Positions 1 through 8,967 of a stretch of DNA of 64,000 nucleotides are shown here, one piece after another. Within the stretch, counting starts at the first letter, position 1; every line of letters begins with the position of its first letter. The DNA comes from Synechococcus sp. CS-1325 (GTDB taxonomy: Bacteria > Cyanobacteriota > Cyanobacteriia > PCC-6307 > Cyanobiaceae), in contig JAHLYW010000046.1 in the NCBI GenBank assembly GCA_025128135.1, positions 1 through 64,000 of the forward strand. Direction: 5' to 3'. The notes beneath the pieces are model-generated. The model made no database searches. It was not told the origin of the DNA and saw only the letters and a program-made list of their open reading frames with translations. The translations under genes and the position numbers were made by a program.

Positions 1-89
1 CACGGCCAAAAGCCTCGAAAACTGCGCAAACGGGCCTCATCCAGCCCTTGGAGATGCGCTGAGAGCTGAAATCAACCAGAAACCAGTTT

Positions 90-656
90 TTGCCTGGGAA
101 AAACGCGCTCGGCGTCTGCGTTTTTCCGCAAACTCTTAAGGGGAACCAAAAGACATTGCATCGCCAGATCCGATGCCAGTTCCAGGGAAAGTGCCACATC
201 CCTGTTGAGGCAAGTGTTTTCGAGGATGGTGATGGTCGTGCCATCACCTGGACACTCCGCGCCAAACAGGCACCGAAGCACATCCGCCAGGCCTGGAGCG
301 ACACCAGCTGGATCGTGGAAGTGATCTCCGTCGGCACTCGCGATGCCAAGACCTTCAGGCAGACCCATTTCTTCCTCACCAGCTTGCGCTCCACCCCAGA
401 AGCCCTGCTGCAACTGGTGCGGGATCGCTAGAGCATTGAGAGCTGGCACTGGATCCGTGACACCCAGCTCAATGAAGACGCCCACCGTTATCGGGGCAAC
501 GGCGCCGGAGCAAGGGCGACGCTGCGCACTGCAGCCCTCACCCTTCTCCGACTGGCTGGATTTCAGTCGATCCGGGAAGGCATCCAGGCGGTGATGCATG
601 ACATCAAGTCACGGCTGTCGATGGCACTACGACAACCAAGCCCGGAACCGAATTGA
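90..656 (+). pseudogene. ISAs1-type transposase remnant, C-terminal part
   Basis: The reading frame gives a sequence typical of the C-terminal half of ISAs1/H-repeat family DDE transposases: LKGNQ near the start, then TWTLRAKQAP, SWIVEVISVGTR, FFLTSLRSTPEALLQLVRDR and, after a stop, SIESWHWIRDTQL. The TAG at 429-431 lies exactly where the family has Trp (RDRWSIE), so a single TGG-to-TAG change interrupts it. The frame then continues without a break to TGA at 654-656. The N-terminal half with the first catalytic residues is absent: an in-frame TGA at 60-62 precedes the fragment and the first 60 bases show nothing transposase-like. It is a dead element. Its 3' end abuts the broken DUF4143 gene on the other strand. 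Confidence 0.8.
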
Positions 657-664
657 TACTTTGA

Positions 665-1575
665 ATCTGCCCTGGCTCCGGCCCGGTGCCAAGGGCCGCC
701 ACTGCCAACGATGGGTCGACGAAATGACGCTTCGGGGGCTTTGCGCAGCCGCGCCCTGGAACGCAGATGTGGAGTCCAGGAGGTTTGATCCTCGATCACC
801 ATCGACCGTTCCAGCGCCTGCAGGTAGTCGTCCACGGTGCGTTCATCGAGAGCGCCATCGGCACCCGCCGCATCGACCGCCAGGTTGACCATCCGCACCT
901 CCGTGGCCGTATGGCGGCCGAGAGCGCGCAGCACAGCCCCGACCCGGGCCGGATCCCGGCGGCGATTGCCTACCCGGCTGATGTCCACCCGGCGCACCTG
1001 TTCGAGATAATCCCGCGCGGCCCGCGCCGCCTCCTTCACCGGCCTGCCCTGCTGCGCCGGCCAGACGCCGATGGTGATCAGCTCACTGAGGTCCTGCACC
1101 GTGAGCCCAGGATCAGCCGTTCGCAGCGCTTCTCCAGCGAACAATCGCCGCAACGACACCACGCCACTGGACGCCCCGGATTCAAGGAGAGTCATCGGGC
1201 GCATTCGTAGAAACGAGCACCGACCGGCGCGGTATGGCGGCCCGCGTCGTCAGCCGGCACCGACGAGCCAGTGAGGAGGAACTGACCAGCCTGATCCGCC
1301 GCATCCACGGCCCGGCTGACCTGATTCCACAGCCCCGGTTCAACCTGCCATTCATCCAGAAGGCCTGGGCGGGCACCAGAGAGAACCAACGCCGGATCGA
1401 CGGCCAGGGCCTGCCGGGCACCGACATCAATGTCGAGCAGCACCTTGGAAGCGGCCTGCTGACTGGCCGTCATCGTCTTGCCGCAGACTTTGGGGCCTTC
1501 GATCACCACCGCGTCAGCCGCCACGAGCTGATCCCGCAGCTCGCCATCCACAATGCGAGGACGGTAGGCGGGCAT
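665..1575 (-). pseudogene. DUF4143/AAA_14 ATPase, two frameshifts, 3' truncated
   Basis: Read from 1575 downward, the first 120 residues match the AAA_14 domain of DUF4143 ATPases: a P-loop variant GPKVCGKT, a LLDEWQ Walker-B-like segment and LTGSSVPADDAGRHT. Near 1205-1215 the frame shifts and continues as MRPMTLLESG...VSLRRLFAG, the next conserved block, then a DUF4143-type helical region. At about 725-735 an extra G in a CCCG/AAG context shifts the frame again; correcting it gives the conserved KRHFVDPSLAVAALG. Similarity stops near 665, where the transposase remnant ends, so the 3' part was lost or displaced by the element. Such ATPases are common solitary accessory genes of unknown role. 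Confidence 0.75.
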
Positions 1576-1607
1576 CTGCAGGCTCCAATGCGTTAAGTGC
1601 CGTGATT

Positions 1608-1901
1608 TTATTGCTGCTTTTGCCGTGACCTGAATGCTCTTTTTGCAGACTTCTCGATGGGGCGTAAGCCGATCTCTGCCCGGTTCAGCAACGCAGACAC
1701 CCTGACGTCGAGTGCTTCGAGGAAGGCACCGATCGAGCCCTTGAGCAACCTCCAGCCGCCGAACCCGATGGGCTCGAAGCCGTGGGCGAACAGGCTGGCG
1801 TTACGCAGCGTGAGCTGAACCATCAGGTCGTAGCGCTGCTCTCGGGTAAACCTCGGCGATGAGTGTTCCATGCCCCATCCCGCCATCCCCCCTGCTGCCA
1901 C
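1608..1901 (-). CDS. hypothetical protein
   Basis: An open frame of 97 codons. A start at 1871 (MEHSSP) would reduce but not remove the divergent overlap with the nucleotidyltransferase gene starting at 1859. The protein has a central hydrophobic stretch (QLTLRNASLFAHGFEPIGFGGW) and a basic C-terminus (KSAKRAFRSRQKQQ). I do not recognise a family. It sits in a decay zone, so it may be a fragment. No clear ribosome-binding site was seen. Confidence 0.3.
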   Translation of the reverse strand: MAAGGMAGWGMEHSSPRFTREQRYDLMVQLTLRNASLFAHGFEPIGFGGWRLLKGSIGAFLEALDVRVSALLNRAEIGLRPIEKSAKRAFRSRQKQQ

Positions 1902-2137
1902 TGATCGCCGAACAGCTCGATGAGCTGCGTGGCCTTTGCCGAACCTTCGGTGTGGTGCGGCTTGAGCTGTTTGGCTCAGCCTCCAAAGGCCGCTTCGATC
2001 CGGCCAGCAGCGATCTGGACTTCATCGTGCGCATGACGGAACAGGAGAAGCATGGCTATTCCAGGCGTTTCTACGACTTCGCGGAGGCCTTGGAGGGGCT
2101 TTACGGGCGTCCAGTGGATTTACTCACCGATGGCTGA
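1859..2137 (+). CDS. MNT-type nucleotidyltransferase, antitoxin-like
   Basis: A 92-residue protein with the minimal nucleotidyltransferase signature GSASKGRFDPASSDLDF at about residues 39-55: the GS pair and the DxD metal-binding pair (LDF). The end GRPVDLLTDG stops at the point where MntA-like proteins normally go on for another short helix, so it is slightly short. In MNT/HEPN modules the partner is a HEPN toxin directly downstream; here the next gene is a methyltransferase and no HEPN RX4-6H protein is visible. It may be an orphan antitoxin or the leftover of a broken pair. The domain call is secure, activity is not. Confidence 0.6.
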   Translation: MSVPCPIPPSPLLPLIAEQLDELRGLCRTFGVVRLELFGSASKGRFDPASSDLDFIVRMTEQEKHGYSRRFYDFAEALEGLYGRPVDLLTDG

Positions 2138-2199
2138 AGCACAACTGGCTGGTGGATCGGCCAAGCCAGCTTCCAGGAGCTGCGGGCTTAAAATCGGTT

Positions 2200-3303
2200 A
2201 TGCCGCCAGTCATCAAAGCCCCCATCACGCCGCCACCAGCCAACACGATGGGCCCGCAATCGGAGCTGGGGCGGAGAGCCAGGGCTGTTCTGGATGGGGC
2301 GCGCTACGGCCTGTCGTTCGCGATCGGTCGCTATCTGGCCAGCGCACCCGAGCCGCTCGATCCCGCCTTCACCTGGGGGTTTCTCACCGGCCGGCCGCCC
2401 GCCTGGCAGCGGATCCTGATCGAGGGCTATCCGTTCCGTTTTCAGCGCCGCTGGATCCTGGCGAAGGCCTTCGCCGGCAGCCACGCCGCCGGCATCGAGG
2501 AGCACTACGACGTCTCCAACGCCTTCTACAGGCTGTTCCTCGATCGCGAGCTGATGCTCTACACCTGCGCCGACTTCGAAAGCGACAGCGACACGCTCGA
2601 AACAGCCCAGCGCCGCAAGGCCGATGATCTGCTCGCTCTGATCCGGCCGGCCGCCGGGGAGCGGATCCTCGATCTCGGCTGCGGCTGGGGCGGCATGATG
2701 CGCCATCTCCACGCCGCCACCGGCGAGCAAGGCGGGCTGCGGGGCATGACCCTCTCCAGGGAACAGGCTCGCCATGTCGGCGAAACGCTCGGCTACGACG
2801 TCGTCCTGGACGACTTCATCACGGCGTCCTTCCAGCCGGATTCCTACGACAGGATCTATGGCATCGGTTCGATCGAGCATGTCCGGCCGGCGGAACTGCG
2901 GCCGCTGCTGCAACGGCTGCACCGGGCCCTGGCCCCGGACGGCCGCCTGGTGCTGCAGTTCTTCGCCCTCAACAGCGACCCCCTGCCGACCAGCCAGATC
3001 ACCGGCCAGCTGTTCTTCCCGGGCTCGGCCCTCTCTCTCTATTCCGAATTCCTGCTGGCGGCAGGCAACGCCGGCTTCGAGATCGTCCACGATTCCAGCC
3101 GCGACTACCGGCCCACCCTGCGGGCCTGGTTCGAGCGGCTGGTCGAGAATCGGGAGGAGGCCATCAGCCTGGCCGGCCTTGAAACCTACAACCGCTATCT
3201 GGTTTTCTTCGCGGTGTCCTGGGCCTTCTTCGACCAGAACCAGGCGACGCTGCACCGGCTGGCGCTGGAGAAAACGCCAGCCACCAGATCGATCAACGCC
3301 TGA
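2200..3303 (+). CDS. SAM-dependent methyltransferase, cyclopropane-fatty-acid-synthase-like
   Basis: A 367-residue protein from the ATG at 2200; GTG 2152 and ATG 2248 are alternative starts and the first conserved block begins well after 2248. It has the CFA-synthase layout: IEEHYDVSNAFYRLFLD (about residues 99-115), MLYTCADF, the SAM loop LDLGCGWGG (157-165), the GMTLS segment and a GSIEHV motif. CFA-type enzymes methylate or cyclopropanate membrane lipid acyl chains. Cyanobacteria carry several relatives of unknown substrate, so the substrate is not assigned. It is convergent with pntB, with only 6 nt between stops. Confidence 0.75.
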   Translation: MPPVIKAPITPPPANTMGPQSELGRRARAVLDGARYGLSFAIGRYLASAPEPLDPAFTWGFLTGRPPAWQRILIEGYPFRFQRRWILAKAFAGSHAAGIEEHYDVSNAFYRLFLDRELMLYTCADFESDSDTLETAQRRKADDLLALIRPAAGERILDLGCGWGGMMRHLHAATGEQGGLRGMTLSREQARHVGETLGYDVVLDDFITASFQPDSYDRIYGIGSIEHVRPAELRPLLQRLHRALAPDGRLVLQFFALNSDPLPTSQITGQLFFPGSALSLYSEFLLAAGNAGFEIVHDSSRDYRPTLRAWFERLVENREEAISLAGLETYNRYLVFFAVSWAFFDQNQATLHRLALEKTPATRSINA

Positions 3304-3309
3304 ACCGAT

Positions 3310-4728
3310 TCAGCGGGAGGCCGCCGCTCCGGCTGCCACCTTCCCCACCCCCAGCGAACGCAGTTCCTGAATCAGGCCCTGCAGCACCTGCTTGGCATCA
3401 CCGAACACCATCGAAGTCTGCGGCAGCTCGAACAGATCGTTGCGAATGCCGGCATAGCCCGAACCCAGGCTGCGCTTCACCACGAACACCGAGCGGGCCT
3501 GGTCCACCTCCAGCACGGGCATGCCGTAGAGGGGGCTGGCCGGATCGCTCTTGGCGCGGGGGTTCACCACGTCGTTCGCCCCCAGCACGATCACCACATC
3601 GGTGCGGGGAAAATCGGGATTGATCATCTCCATCTCGATCAGCTGGTCGTAGGGCACATCGGCCTCAGCCAGCAGCACGTTCATGTGACCCGGCATCCGC
3701 CCCGCCACCGGATGGATCGCGTAGCTCACCGCAATGCCGTGGGCTTCGAGCAACCGGGCCAGCTCCTTGAGGCTGTGCTGGGCCTGGGCCACCGCCAGTC
3801 CGTAGCCAGGCACGAACACCACCCGCTCGGCGGCCTCGAGGGTGAGGGCGCATTCCTCCGGGCTGCAGGAGGTGACGTTCTTGTAGCCCTCGTCCTTGGC
3901 GGCTTCTCCGCCCTCTGACGAGGCCCCGGCCCCGCCGAGGGCGCCGCCGAACAGCACCGAGGTGAGCGAACGGTTCATCGCCGTGCACATCACCTGGGTG
4001 AGGATCAGACCGGCTGCTCCCACCATCGCTCCCGCCACGATCAGCAGCTCACTGCCCACCACGAAGCCGGCCGCGGCCGCCGCCACCCCGGAATAGGAGT
4101 TGAGCAACGAAATCACCACCGGCATGTCGGCGCCGCCCACCGGCAGGGTGAGGCCCACACCCAGCAGCAACGACAGGATGGTGAGCGGAAGCAGGGCCAG
4201 GGCGAAGCCCTTGAGCACCAGCACACAGCAGGCCAGGCAGGCCAGCGCCGTGGCGATGTTGACCGCATGGCGCTGGGGCCGCAGCGTCCAGGCGGGGGTG
4301 CCGAGCCACTCCTGCAGTTTCCCCATCGCCACGATCGAGCCGCTGAAGGTGATCGCACCGACCACAACAGAAGCCAGCACCGAGATCTGGCCGATCAGGC
4401 TCAGGGGCGTAGGCAGCTGCACCGCACCGATCGCCACCAGCAGAGAAGACATGCCGCCGCAGCCGTTGAACAACGCCACGGTTTCCGGCATGGCGGTCAT
4501 CGCCACCCGGTAGGCCAGCAGCGCCCCGACCCCACCGCCGGCAGCCAGGCCGAGCAGCATCCACGGCCAGCCGTCCAGGCCCTGCTGGAGCAGCAGCCCC
4601 GCCACCGCCAGCACCAGGGCCAGTGCGGCCAGGGCATTGGCGGTGCGGGCGGTGCGGATCTTGGCCAGGCCCTTGAGGCCGAGGGCCAGCAGCAGCACGG
4701 CCCCGAGATCGAGCGTCAGTTCACCCAT
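3310..4728 (-). CDS. pntB: NAD(P) transhydrogenase subunit beta
   Basis: A 472-residue membrane protein. The N-terminal half holds several hydrophobic helices of the proton channel, and the C-terminal domain III binds NADP(H), with GYGLAVAQAQ near residue 310 and late motifs MPGHMNVLLAEA and VLGANDVVNP. With the two alpha subunits it couples proton entry to hydride transfer from NADH to NADP+. The ATG overlaps the stop of the upstream alpha-2 gene by one base (TGATG), so translation is probably coupled. Length and domain order are normal for the split alpha-1/alpha-2/beta form found in cyanobacteria. Confidence 0.95.
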   Translation of the reverse strand: MGELTLDLGAVLLLALGLKGLAKIRTARTANALAALALVLAVAGLLLQQGLDGWPWMLLGLAAGGGVGALLAYRVAMTAMPETVALFNGCGGMSSLLVAIGAVQLPTPLSLIGQISVLASVVVGAITFSGSIVAMGKLQEWLGTPAWTLRPQRHAVNIATALACLACCVLVLKGFALALLPLTILSLLLGVGLTLPVGGADMPVVISLLNSYSGVAAAAAGFVVGSELLIVAGAMVGAAGLILTQVMCTAMNRSLTSVLFGGALGGAGASSEGGEAAKDEGYKNVTSCSPEECALTLEAAERVVFVPGYGLAVAQAQHSLKELARLLEAHGIAVSYAIHPVAGRMPGHMNVLLAEADVPYDQLIEMEMINPDFPRTDVVIVLGANDVVNPRAKSDPASPLYGMPVLEVDQARSVFVVKRSLGSGYAGIRNDLFELPQTSMVFGDAKQVLQGLIQELRSLGVGKVAAGAAASR

Positions 4729-5024
4729 CAGTTCGATTCCTTGCGTTTGAACATGGCCAGCATTCGATCGGTCACCAGAAAACCGCCCACCACGTTGAAG
4801 AGGGCGAAGCCGAGCGCCGCGGCCCCCAGCAGGCGCAGGCCCGGGCTCGGTGCCGCGCCGATCAGCGCCAGGGCGGCCAGCAGGGTGACCCCGCTGATCG
4901 CGTTGGCGCCGGACATCAGCGGTGTGTGCAGGGTGGGCGGCACCTTGCCGATCAGCTCAAGCCCCAGCAGGCTGCCGAGCAGTAGCACCCAGAGCGCCTC
5001 CGCGGCGCCGAGATCGGTGCTCAT
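4728..5024 (-). CDS. pntA2: NAD(P) transhydrogenase subunit alpha part 2
   Basis: A short membrane subunit of 98 residues starting MSTDLGAAEALW. It has a helix ending in LELIGKVPPTLHTPLMSGANAISGV, the conserved signature of the alpha-subunit membrane domain (domain II), followed by two more hydrophobic segments and a charged tail (MFKRKESN). An upstream in-frame start at 5069 is possible but would run far into pntA1; the ATG at 5024 gives the usual 4-nt overlap with it. It acts in the plasma or thylakoid membrane with PntB to carry protons. Confidence 0.93.
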   Translation of the reverse strand: MSTDLGAAEALWVLLLGSLLGLELIGKVPPTLHTPLMSGANAISGVTLLAALALIGAAPSPGLRLLGAAALGFALFNVVGGFLVTDRMLAMFKRKESN

Positions 5025-6184
5025 GCCAGCACCTCCTCGAGCGCTGGCCAGAGATCGGAGCGGCGGCAACAGCCTTGATGGGTGATCAGACAGGGGTCGA
5101 GCAAGGCATCCTCAGGGTCGAAACGAAGTTCTCCCGCCTCGATCAGCTGCTCCATCAGCGCGGCGAGATTGCGGGCATAGAGAGCGCTGGCGTGCTGGGG
5201 CACGGAAGCGGGCAGGTTGGAGGCTCCCAGGATGCGGACACCACCGACGTCAACGGTCTGATCGAGGCGGCTGCCGGCGACGTTGCCGCCCTGGGCCACC
5301 GCCAGATCCACCACCACGGCGCCAGGCCGCAGCTGGGCGAGCAACTCCTCGGTGATCAGCAGGGGGGCTGGCTTGCCGGGCACTTGGGCGGTGGTGATCA
5401 CCACGTCGGCCTCCTGCAGATGCAGCGCCAACTGCTGGCGCTGGGCCTCCAGGAAGGCCACCCCGGCCTGGCGCGCATAGCCACCGGTTTCACCGGGGGC
5501 ATCCAGGCTGGGCGGGTCGATGAAGCGGGCGCCCAGCGATTCCACCTGCTCCTTGGCGGCGGGGCGCACATCGCTCACCTTCACCACGGCACCGAGCCGC
5601 CGGGCGGTGGCGACCGCCTGCAGGCCGGCCACGCCGGCGCCGAGCACGAGAACCTTGGCGGGTTGCACGGTGCCGGCGGCGGTCATCAGCATCGGGAAGA
5701 AACGGTCGAGCTCGGCCGCCGCCAGCAGCACGGCTTTGTAGCCGGCGATGTTGGCCTGGGAGGAAAGGGCGTCCATCGTCTGGGCCCGGCTGATCCGCGG
5801 CAGCAGCTCCAGCGCCAGCGTCGACACCCCGGCGCTGTTGAGCCGATCGAACAGGGGGCGATTGGCGTAGGGGTCGAGCAGGCCGATCAGCAGGCTGCCC
5901 GAGCGCAACAGGCCATAGCCGCCAGCCTCGGCAGCGGTTTCCAGCGGCGGGGCCTGAACGGTGAGCACCACGTCGGCCTGCTGCCAGGGATCGGCGGCAT
6001 CGAACGCGGTGATCTCCGCACCGGCTTCGGCGAACAGGCCATCGTCAAAGCCCGCGGAGCGGCCGGCACCGGCCTCAAGGCCGACCTGGCAACCCCAGCC
6101 GGTGAGTCGTCGCACGGTTTCGGGGGTGGCGGCCACCCGCTGCTCCCCGGCCCGACGTTCCCTGGGCACAAACACCCTGATCAC
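5021..6184 (-). CDS. pntA1: NAD(P) transhydrogenase subunit alpha part 1
   Basis: A 387-residue soluble domain I, the NAD(H)-binding part. The chosen start is GTG at 6184 (VIRVFVPRE), with GGGGA seven or so bases upstream and a normal family N-terminus (PRERRAGEQRVAATPE). The Rossmann motif VLGAGVAGLQAVATARRLGA is followed by VKVSDVRP, and RARISRAQTMDALSSQANIAGY-type sequence (partly visible as ISRAQTMDALSSQANIAG) is the family signature. First gene of the pnt operon. The frame is open upstream to 6352 but that extension has no family similarity. Confidence 0.94.
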   Translation of the reverse strand: MIRVFVPRERRAGEQRVAATPETVRRLTGWGCQVGLEAGAGRSAGFDDGLFAEAGAEITAFDAADPWQQADVVLTVQAPPLETAAEAGGYGLLRSGSLLIGLLDPYANRPLFDRLNSAGVSTLALELLPRISRAQTMDALSSQANIAGYKAVLLAAAELDRFFPMLMTAAGTVQPAKVLVLGAGVAGLQAVATARRLGAVVKVSDVRPAAKEQVESLGARFIDPPSLDAPGETGGYARQAGVAFLEAQRQQLALHLQEADVVITTAQVPGKPAPLLITEELLAQLRPGAVVVDLAVAQGGNVAGSRLDQTVDVGGVRILGASNLPASVPQHASALYARNLAALMEQLIEAGELRFDPEDALLDPCLITHQGCCRRSDLWPALEEVLA

Positions 6185-6397
6185 AGGATTCCCCGCACAG
6201 CGGCACTCTCTATGGAGCTTTTCGGCGCACAACGCAAGCCGTTCCTGAGCGTTGTGTTCGTGCCCCCACAGAACAAGGGGAACCGCTGCGCCGCTGGAGA
6301 ACCAACAAACCAAGACATTCTTGTGTGCTGATCGATACAAGCAAGCTGGCAAAGGGTTCCTAGATCGGCGCGGAAGAATTCAGACCAGCAATTCGTC

Positions 6398-6679
6398 ATG
6401 GCCAGCTTCACCATCACGCTCAACGACGGCAAATCGTTCAGCTGCCCCGATGACCAGTACGTGCTCGATGCCGCCGAAGAGCAGGGCATCGACCTCCCGT
6501 ACTCCTGCCGGGCGGGAGCCTGCAGCACCTGTGCCGGCAAGATCCTCTCCGGCAGCGTTGATCAGTCGGATCAGAGCTTCCTCGACGACGACCAGATCGC
6601 CCAGGGCTATGCCCTGCTCTGCGTCAGCTACCCGATGAGCGATTGCAGCGTTCAGACCGGGGTGGAAGACGACCTCTGA
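6398..6679 (+). CDS. petF: Plant-type 2Fe-2S ferredoxin
   Basis: A 93-residue ferredoxin. The four cluster ligands are Cys37, Cys42, Cys45 (CRAGACSTC) and Cys75 (ALLCVSYP), in the canonical CX4CX2C...C spacing. The acidic surface ([13 protein letters not shown] tail) fits docking to FNR and photosystem I. It carries electrons from photosystem I to FNR and other acceptors such as nitrite reductase or glutamate synthase. It is divergent from the pnt operon, a sensible partner in NADPH supply. An extra cysteine (Cys16) near the N-terminus and one at 84 are outside the cluster motif. Confidence 0.95.
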   Translation: MASFTITLNDGKSFSCPDDQYVLDAAEEQGIDLPYSCRAGACSTCAGKILSGSVDQSDQSFLDDDQIAQGYALLCVSYPMSDCSVQTGVEDDL

Positions 6680-6699
6680 GCCGCTGCTGCCCCTGAGCC

Positions 6700-6738
6700 G
6701 CCCGATCAGACTGCCCGATCAAACCGCCCGATCAGACG
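6700..6738. repeat. Three tandem 13-bp units between petF and the malic enzyme gene
   Basis: Three adjacent copies of GCCCGATCAGACN (6700-6712, 6713-6725, 6726-6738), the middle one with one change (CAAAC for CAGAC). The last copy overlaps the final codons of the malic enzyme gene. They occupy nearly all of the space between the two convergent stops. Each unit contains CGATC. No hairpin with a U-tract is formed. Confidence 0.75.
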
Positions 6739-8414
6739 GCCTCCACGGCGCCGTACACCGGTTCCCAGCTGGCCTGATCGAGGCGCTCGATCGCTTCGGC
6801 CGGGGTGGCCGCCAGACGGGCCAGCCCCTCGTTCACAGCAGCTTTGGCCACCGCTTCCGCCACCGCCCTGGCCACCGAACCCACCTCAGCCAGCGTCGGC
6901 ATCAGCGGCGCGGTGGGGTCGGAGCTGCCGGGGATCCGCTCCGCCAGGGCCTCCAGAGCCGCGTCCACCATCGCTTCGCTCACCTCACGGGCTCCCACCG
7001 CCACGGCGGCAAAACCGAGCCCTGGATAGAGGAAGCAGTTGTTGCACTGGCCGATCCGCCGCTCCAGCCCATCCACCAGCACCGGAGCGAAGGGGCTGCC
7101 CGTCGCCACCAGCGCCCGTCCCCCCGTCCAGGCCAGCAGATCGGCCGGGGTGGCCTCCGCCAGCTGGGTGGGGTTCGAGAGGGGCAGGATGATTGGCTTC
7201 TCCACAGCCGCCGCCATCCTCTCCACCACGGCCCGGCTGAACGCCCCGGCCACCGTTGAGGTGCCGATCAGCACCGTGGGACGCACCTGGCTCACCACCT
7301 CCAGCAAGCCGATCCGGCCGTCGGCATCCCGCTCAAAACCGCTCACCTCCTCGGTCGATCGGGCGAATCGGGCCGCCAGGGGCGAAGCGATCGTCTGGCC
7401 CTCCAGCAACAGCCCCTCCCGGTCGATCAGCCACAACCGGCCGCGGGCCTGCTGCTCGCTCAGTCCGCTGCGTTGCAGCAGGCGCACCAGGCCCTCGGCA
7501 ATGCCGCAACCGGCGGTGCCGGCCCCGAACACCACGATGCGATGGTCTTCCACCGGGACGCCGGCGCCGCGGGAGGCGGCCAGTACAACGGCACAGGCCA
7601 CCCCCCGGGTGCCCTGGATGTCGTCGTTGAAGCTGGGCAGCTGGTGGCGGTAGGTGGCGAGGTTGCGGTGGGCGTTGGCCACGCCGAAATCCTCCCAGTG
7701 CAGCAGGGCGCCCGGGAACACGGCCTGAACCGCCGCCACGAACGCGGCGATGAAGGCGTCGTAGGCAGACCCCTGCAGGCGCGGCTGACGGCAGCCGGGA
7801 TAGAGGGGATCGTCGATCAGGCTCTGGCGGTTCGTGCCGACATCCAGCACCACCGGCAGCAGCCGCTGGGGATCGAAGCCGGCGCAGAGCGTGTAGACAG
7901 CGAGCTTGCCCAGGCAGATTTCGATGCCGCCGATCCCCTGGTCGCCGATGCCCAGGATGCCCTCGGCGTCCGTCACCAGGATCAGATCAACCGCCCCCCC
8001 GGCGGCCGCCTGGCGCAGCACCTCCTCCAGCCGCGGCTGGTCGCTGCAGGCCAGATAAACCCCTCCGGAAGGGCTCTGGTGGTCGAGGCTGAAGCGCTGG
8101 ATCGCCGCCCCCACCGTCGGCGTGTAGACGATCGGCAGCAGATCGTCGATGTGATCCGCCAGGAAGCGGTGGAAGAGGGTGGAATTGGTACGGCGCAGGG
8201 CCTGGGCGAAGCGGAACTTCTCCAGATCACTGCCCAGGCCGCCGAAGCAGGCCCACGTTCTGGCCACCTGGGTTTCCAGCGTTTCAACCGCTTCTGGCAG
8301 CAACCCCTCCAGGCCGAGTTCCCGGCGCTCCCGGGGGCTGAAGGCCGTGCCTTTGTTGAGCGCCGGGTCGGCGAGCAGCTGACGCCCCCGCAGCCGGGTC
8401 TGCCGGGTGGGCAT
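6732..8414 (-). CDS. NAD(P)-dependent malic enzyme
   Basis: A 560-residue malic enzyme of the long type. The N-terminal domain has LNKGTAFSPRER and the catalytic Tyr segment LPIVYTPTVG. Further on come GERILGLG-like ILGIGDQGIGG, the metal/substrate region HWEDFGVANAHRNL, PSFNDDIQGT (metal-binding Asp) and the Rossmann loop VVFGAGTAGCGIAEGL. It oxidatively decarboxylates malate to pyruvate and CO2. In cyanobacteria the enzyme links C4 acid metabolism with pyruvate supply. NAD versus NADP preference cannot be read from the sequence. Full length; convergent with petF. Confidence 0.93.
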   Translation of the reverse strand: MPTRQTRLRGRQLLADPALNKGTAFSPRERRELGLEGLLPEAVETLETQVARTWACFGGLGSDLEKFRFAQALRRTNSTLFHRFLADHIDDLLPIVYTPTVGAAIQRFSLDHQSPSGGVYLACSDQPRLEEVLRQAAAGGAVDLILVTDAEGILGIGDQGIGGIEICLGKLAVYTLCAGFDPQRLLPVVLDVGTNRQSLIDDPLYPGCRQPRLQGSAYDAFIAAFVAAVQAVFPGALLHWEDFGVANAHRNLATYRHQLPSFNDDIQGTRGVACAVVLAASRGAGVPVEDHRIVVFGAGTAGCGIAEGLVRLLQRSGLSEQQARGRLWLIDREGLLLEGQTIASPLAARFARSTEEVSGFERDADGRIGLLEVVSQVRPTVLIGTSTVAGAFSRAVVERMAAAVEKPIILPLSNPTQLAEATPADLLAWTGGRALVATGSPFAPVLVDGLERRIGQCNNCFLYPGLGFAAVAVGAREVSEAMVDAALEALAERIPGSSDPTAPLMPTLAEVGSVARAVAEAVAKAAVNEGLARLAATPAEAIERLDQASWEPVYGAVEAV

Positions 8415-8468
8415 CGAGACCTCGCCGATTCGGTGATTTCGAACCGGCAGCGTACGTGGCGGCAGGGT

Positions 8469-8870
8469 TCAGGCGTCGTTCAGGGCCTGACAGGCAAACA
8501 CCTGCAGATCACCGCGACGCAGCAGAAAGGTGGGCTCGGCGGGCTCGTTCAGACCCCACAGCCACTTGCCGTCGGTGTAGGTGGGCGGGCCGGCATCGTT
8601 GGTGCGCGGCAACTGCAGCGTGAGCTCCCGCCAGCGCAGCACGACAAAGGCGCCGGGAAAGGTTCCCGCCAGCACATTGCCCACCAGCGGATCATCGACG
8701 GCACCGTTGTCGTAGCGAGCGGCCAGCGGATCCCCATCACAGCGATAGGCGCGCTCCACCGGGCTGGCCATAGCCGGAGCCGCCAGCGCGGCCCAGAGGG
8801 CGAACCCCAGCAGCAGCGGCAGCAGGCTGCTCCAGAAACCCCTCCGGCAGATGCTCTGAACAGACACCAT
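8469..8870 (-). CDS. Secreted hypothetical protein
   Basis: A 133-residue protein from the ATG at 8870 (MVSVQSICRR); a start at 8903 would add 11 residues. Residues 10-35 form a signal peptide ending APAMAS. The mature part has two cysteines (CDGDPLA and VFACQAL), likely one disulfide, and a compact beta-rich composition with TDGKWLWG. The overall layout (short exported domain, YRCDGD start, disulfide) resembles periplasmic lysozyme-inhibitor-like or other small beta-barrel proteins, but I could not confirm a family. Confidence 0.6.
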   Translation of the reverse strand: MVSVQSICRRGFWSSLLPLLLGFALWAALAAPAMASPVERAYRCDGDPLAARYDNGAVDDPLVGNVLAGTFPGAFVVLRWRELTLQLPRTNDAGPPTYTDGKWLWGLNEPAEPTFLLRRGDLQVFACQALNDA

Positions 8871-8967
8871 CGTGGCGGCGCGGCGTGGCGGCAGTGTGGG
8901 CATCCTCAGTGTGGCCCGGCGCTGGCTTGGCCGGAGCCGGGCTGGCTGGAGCTCGCGGACGGCCCGT

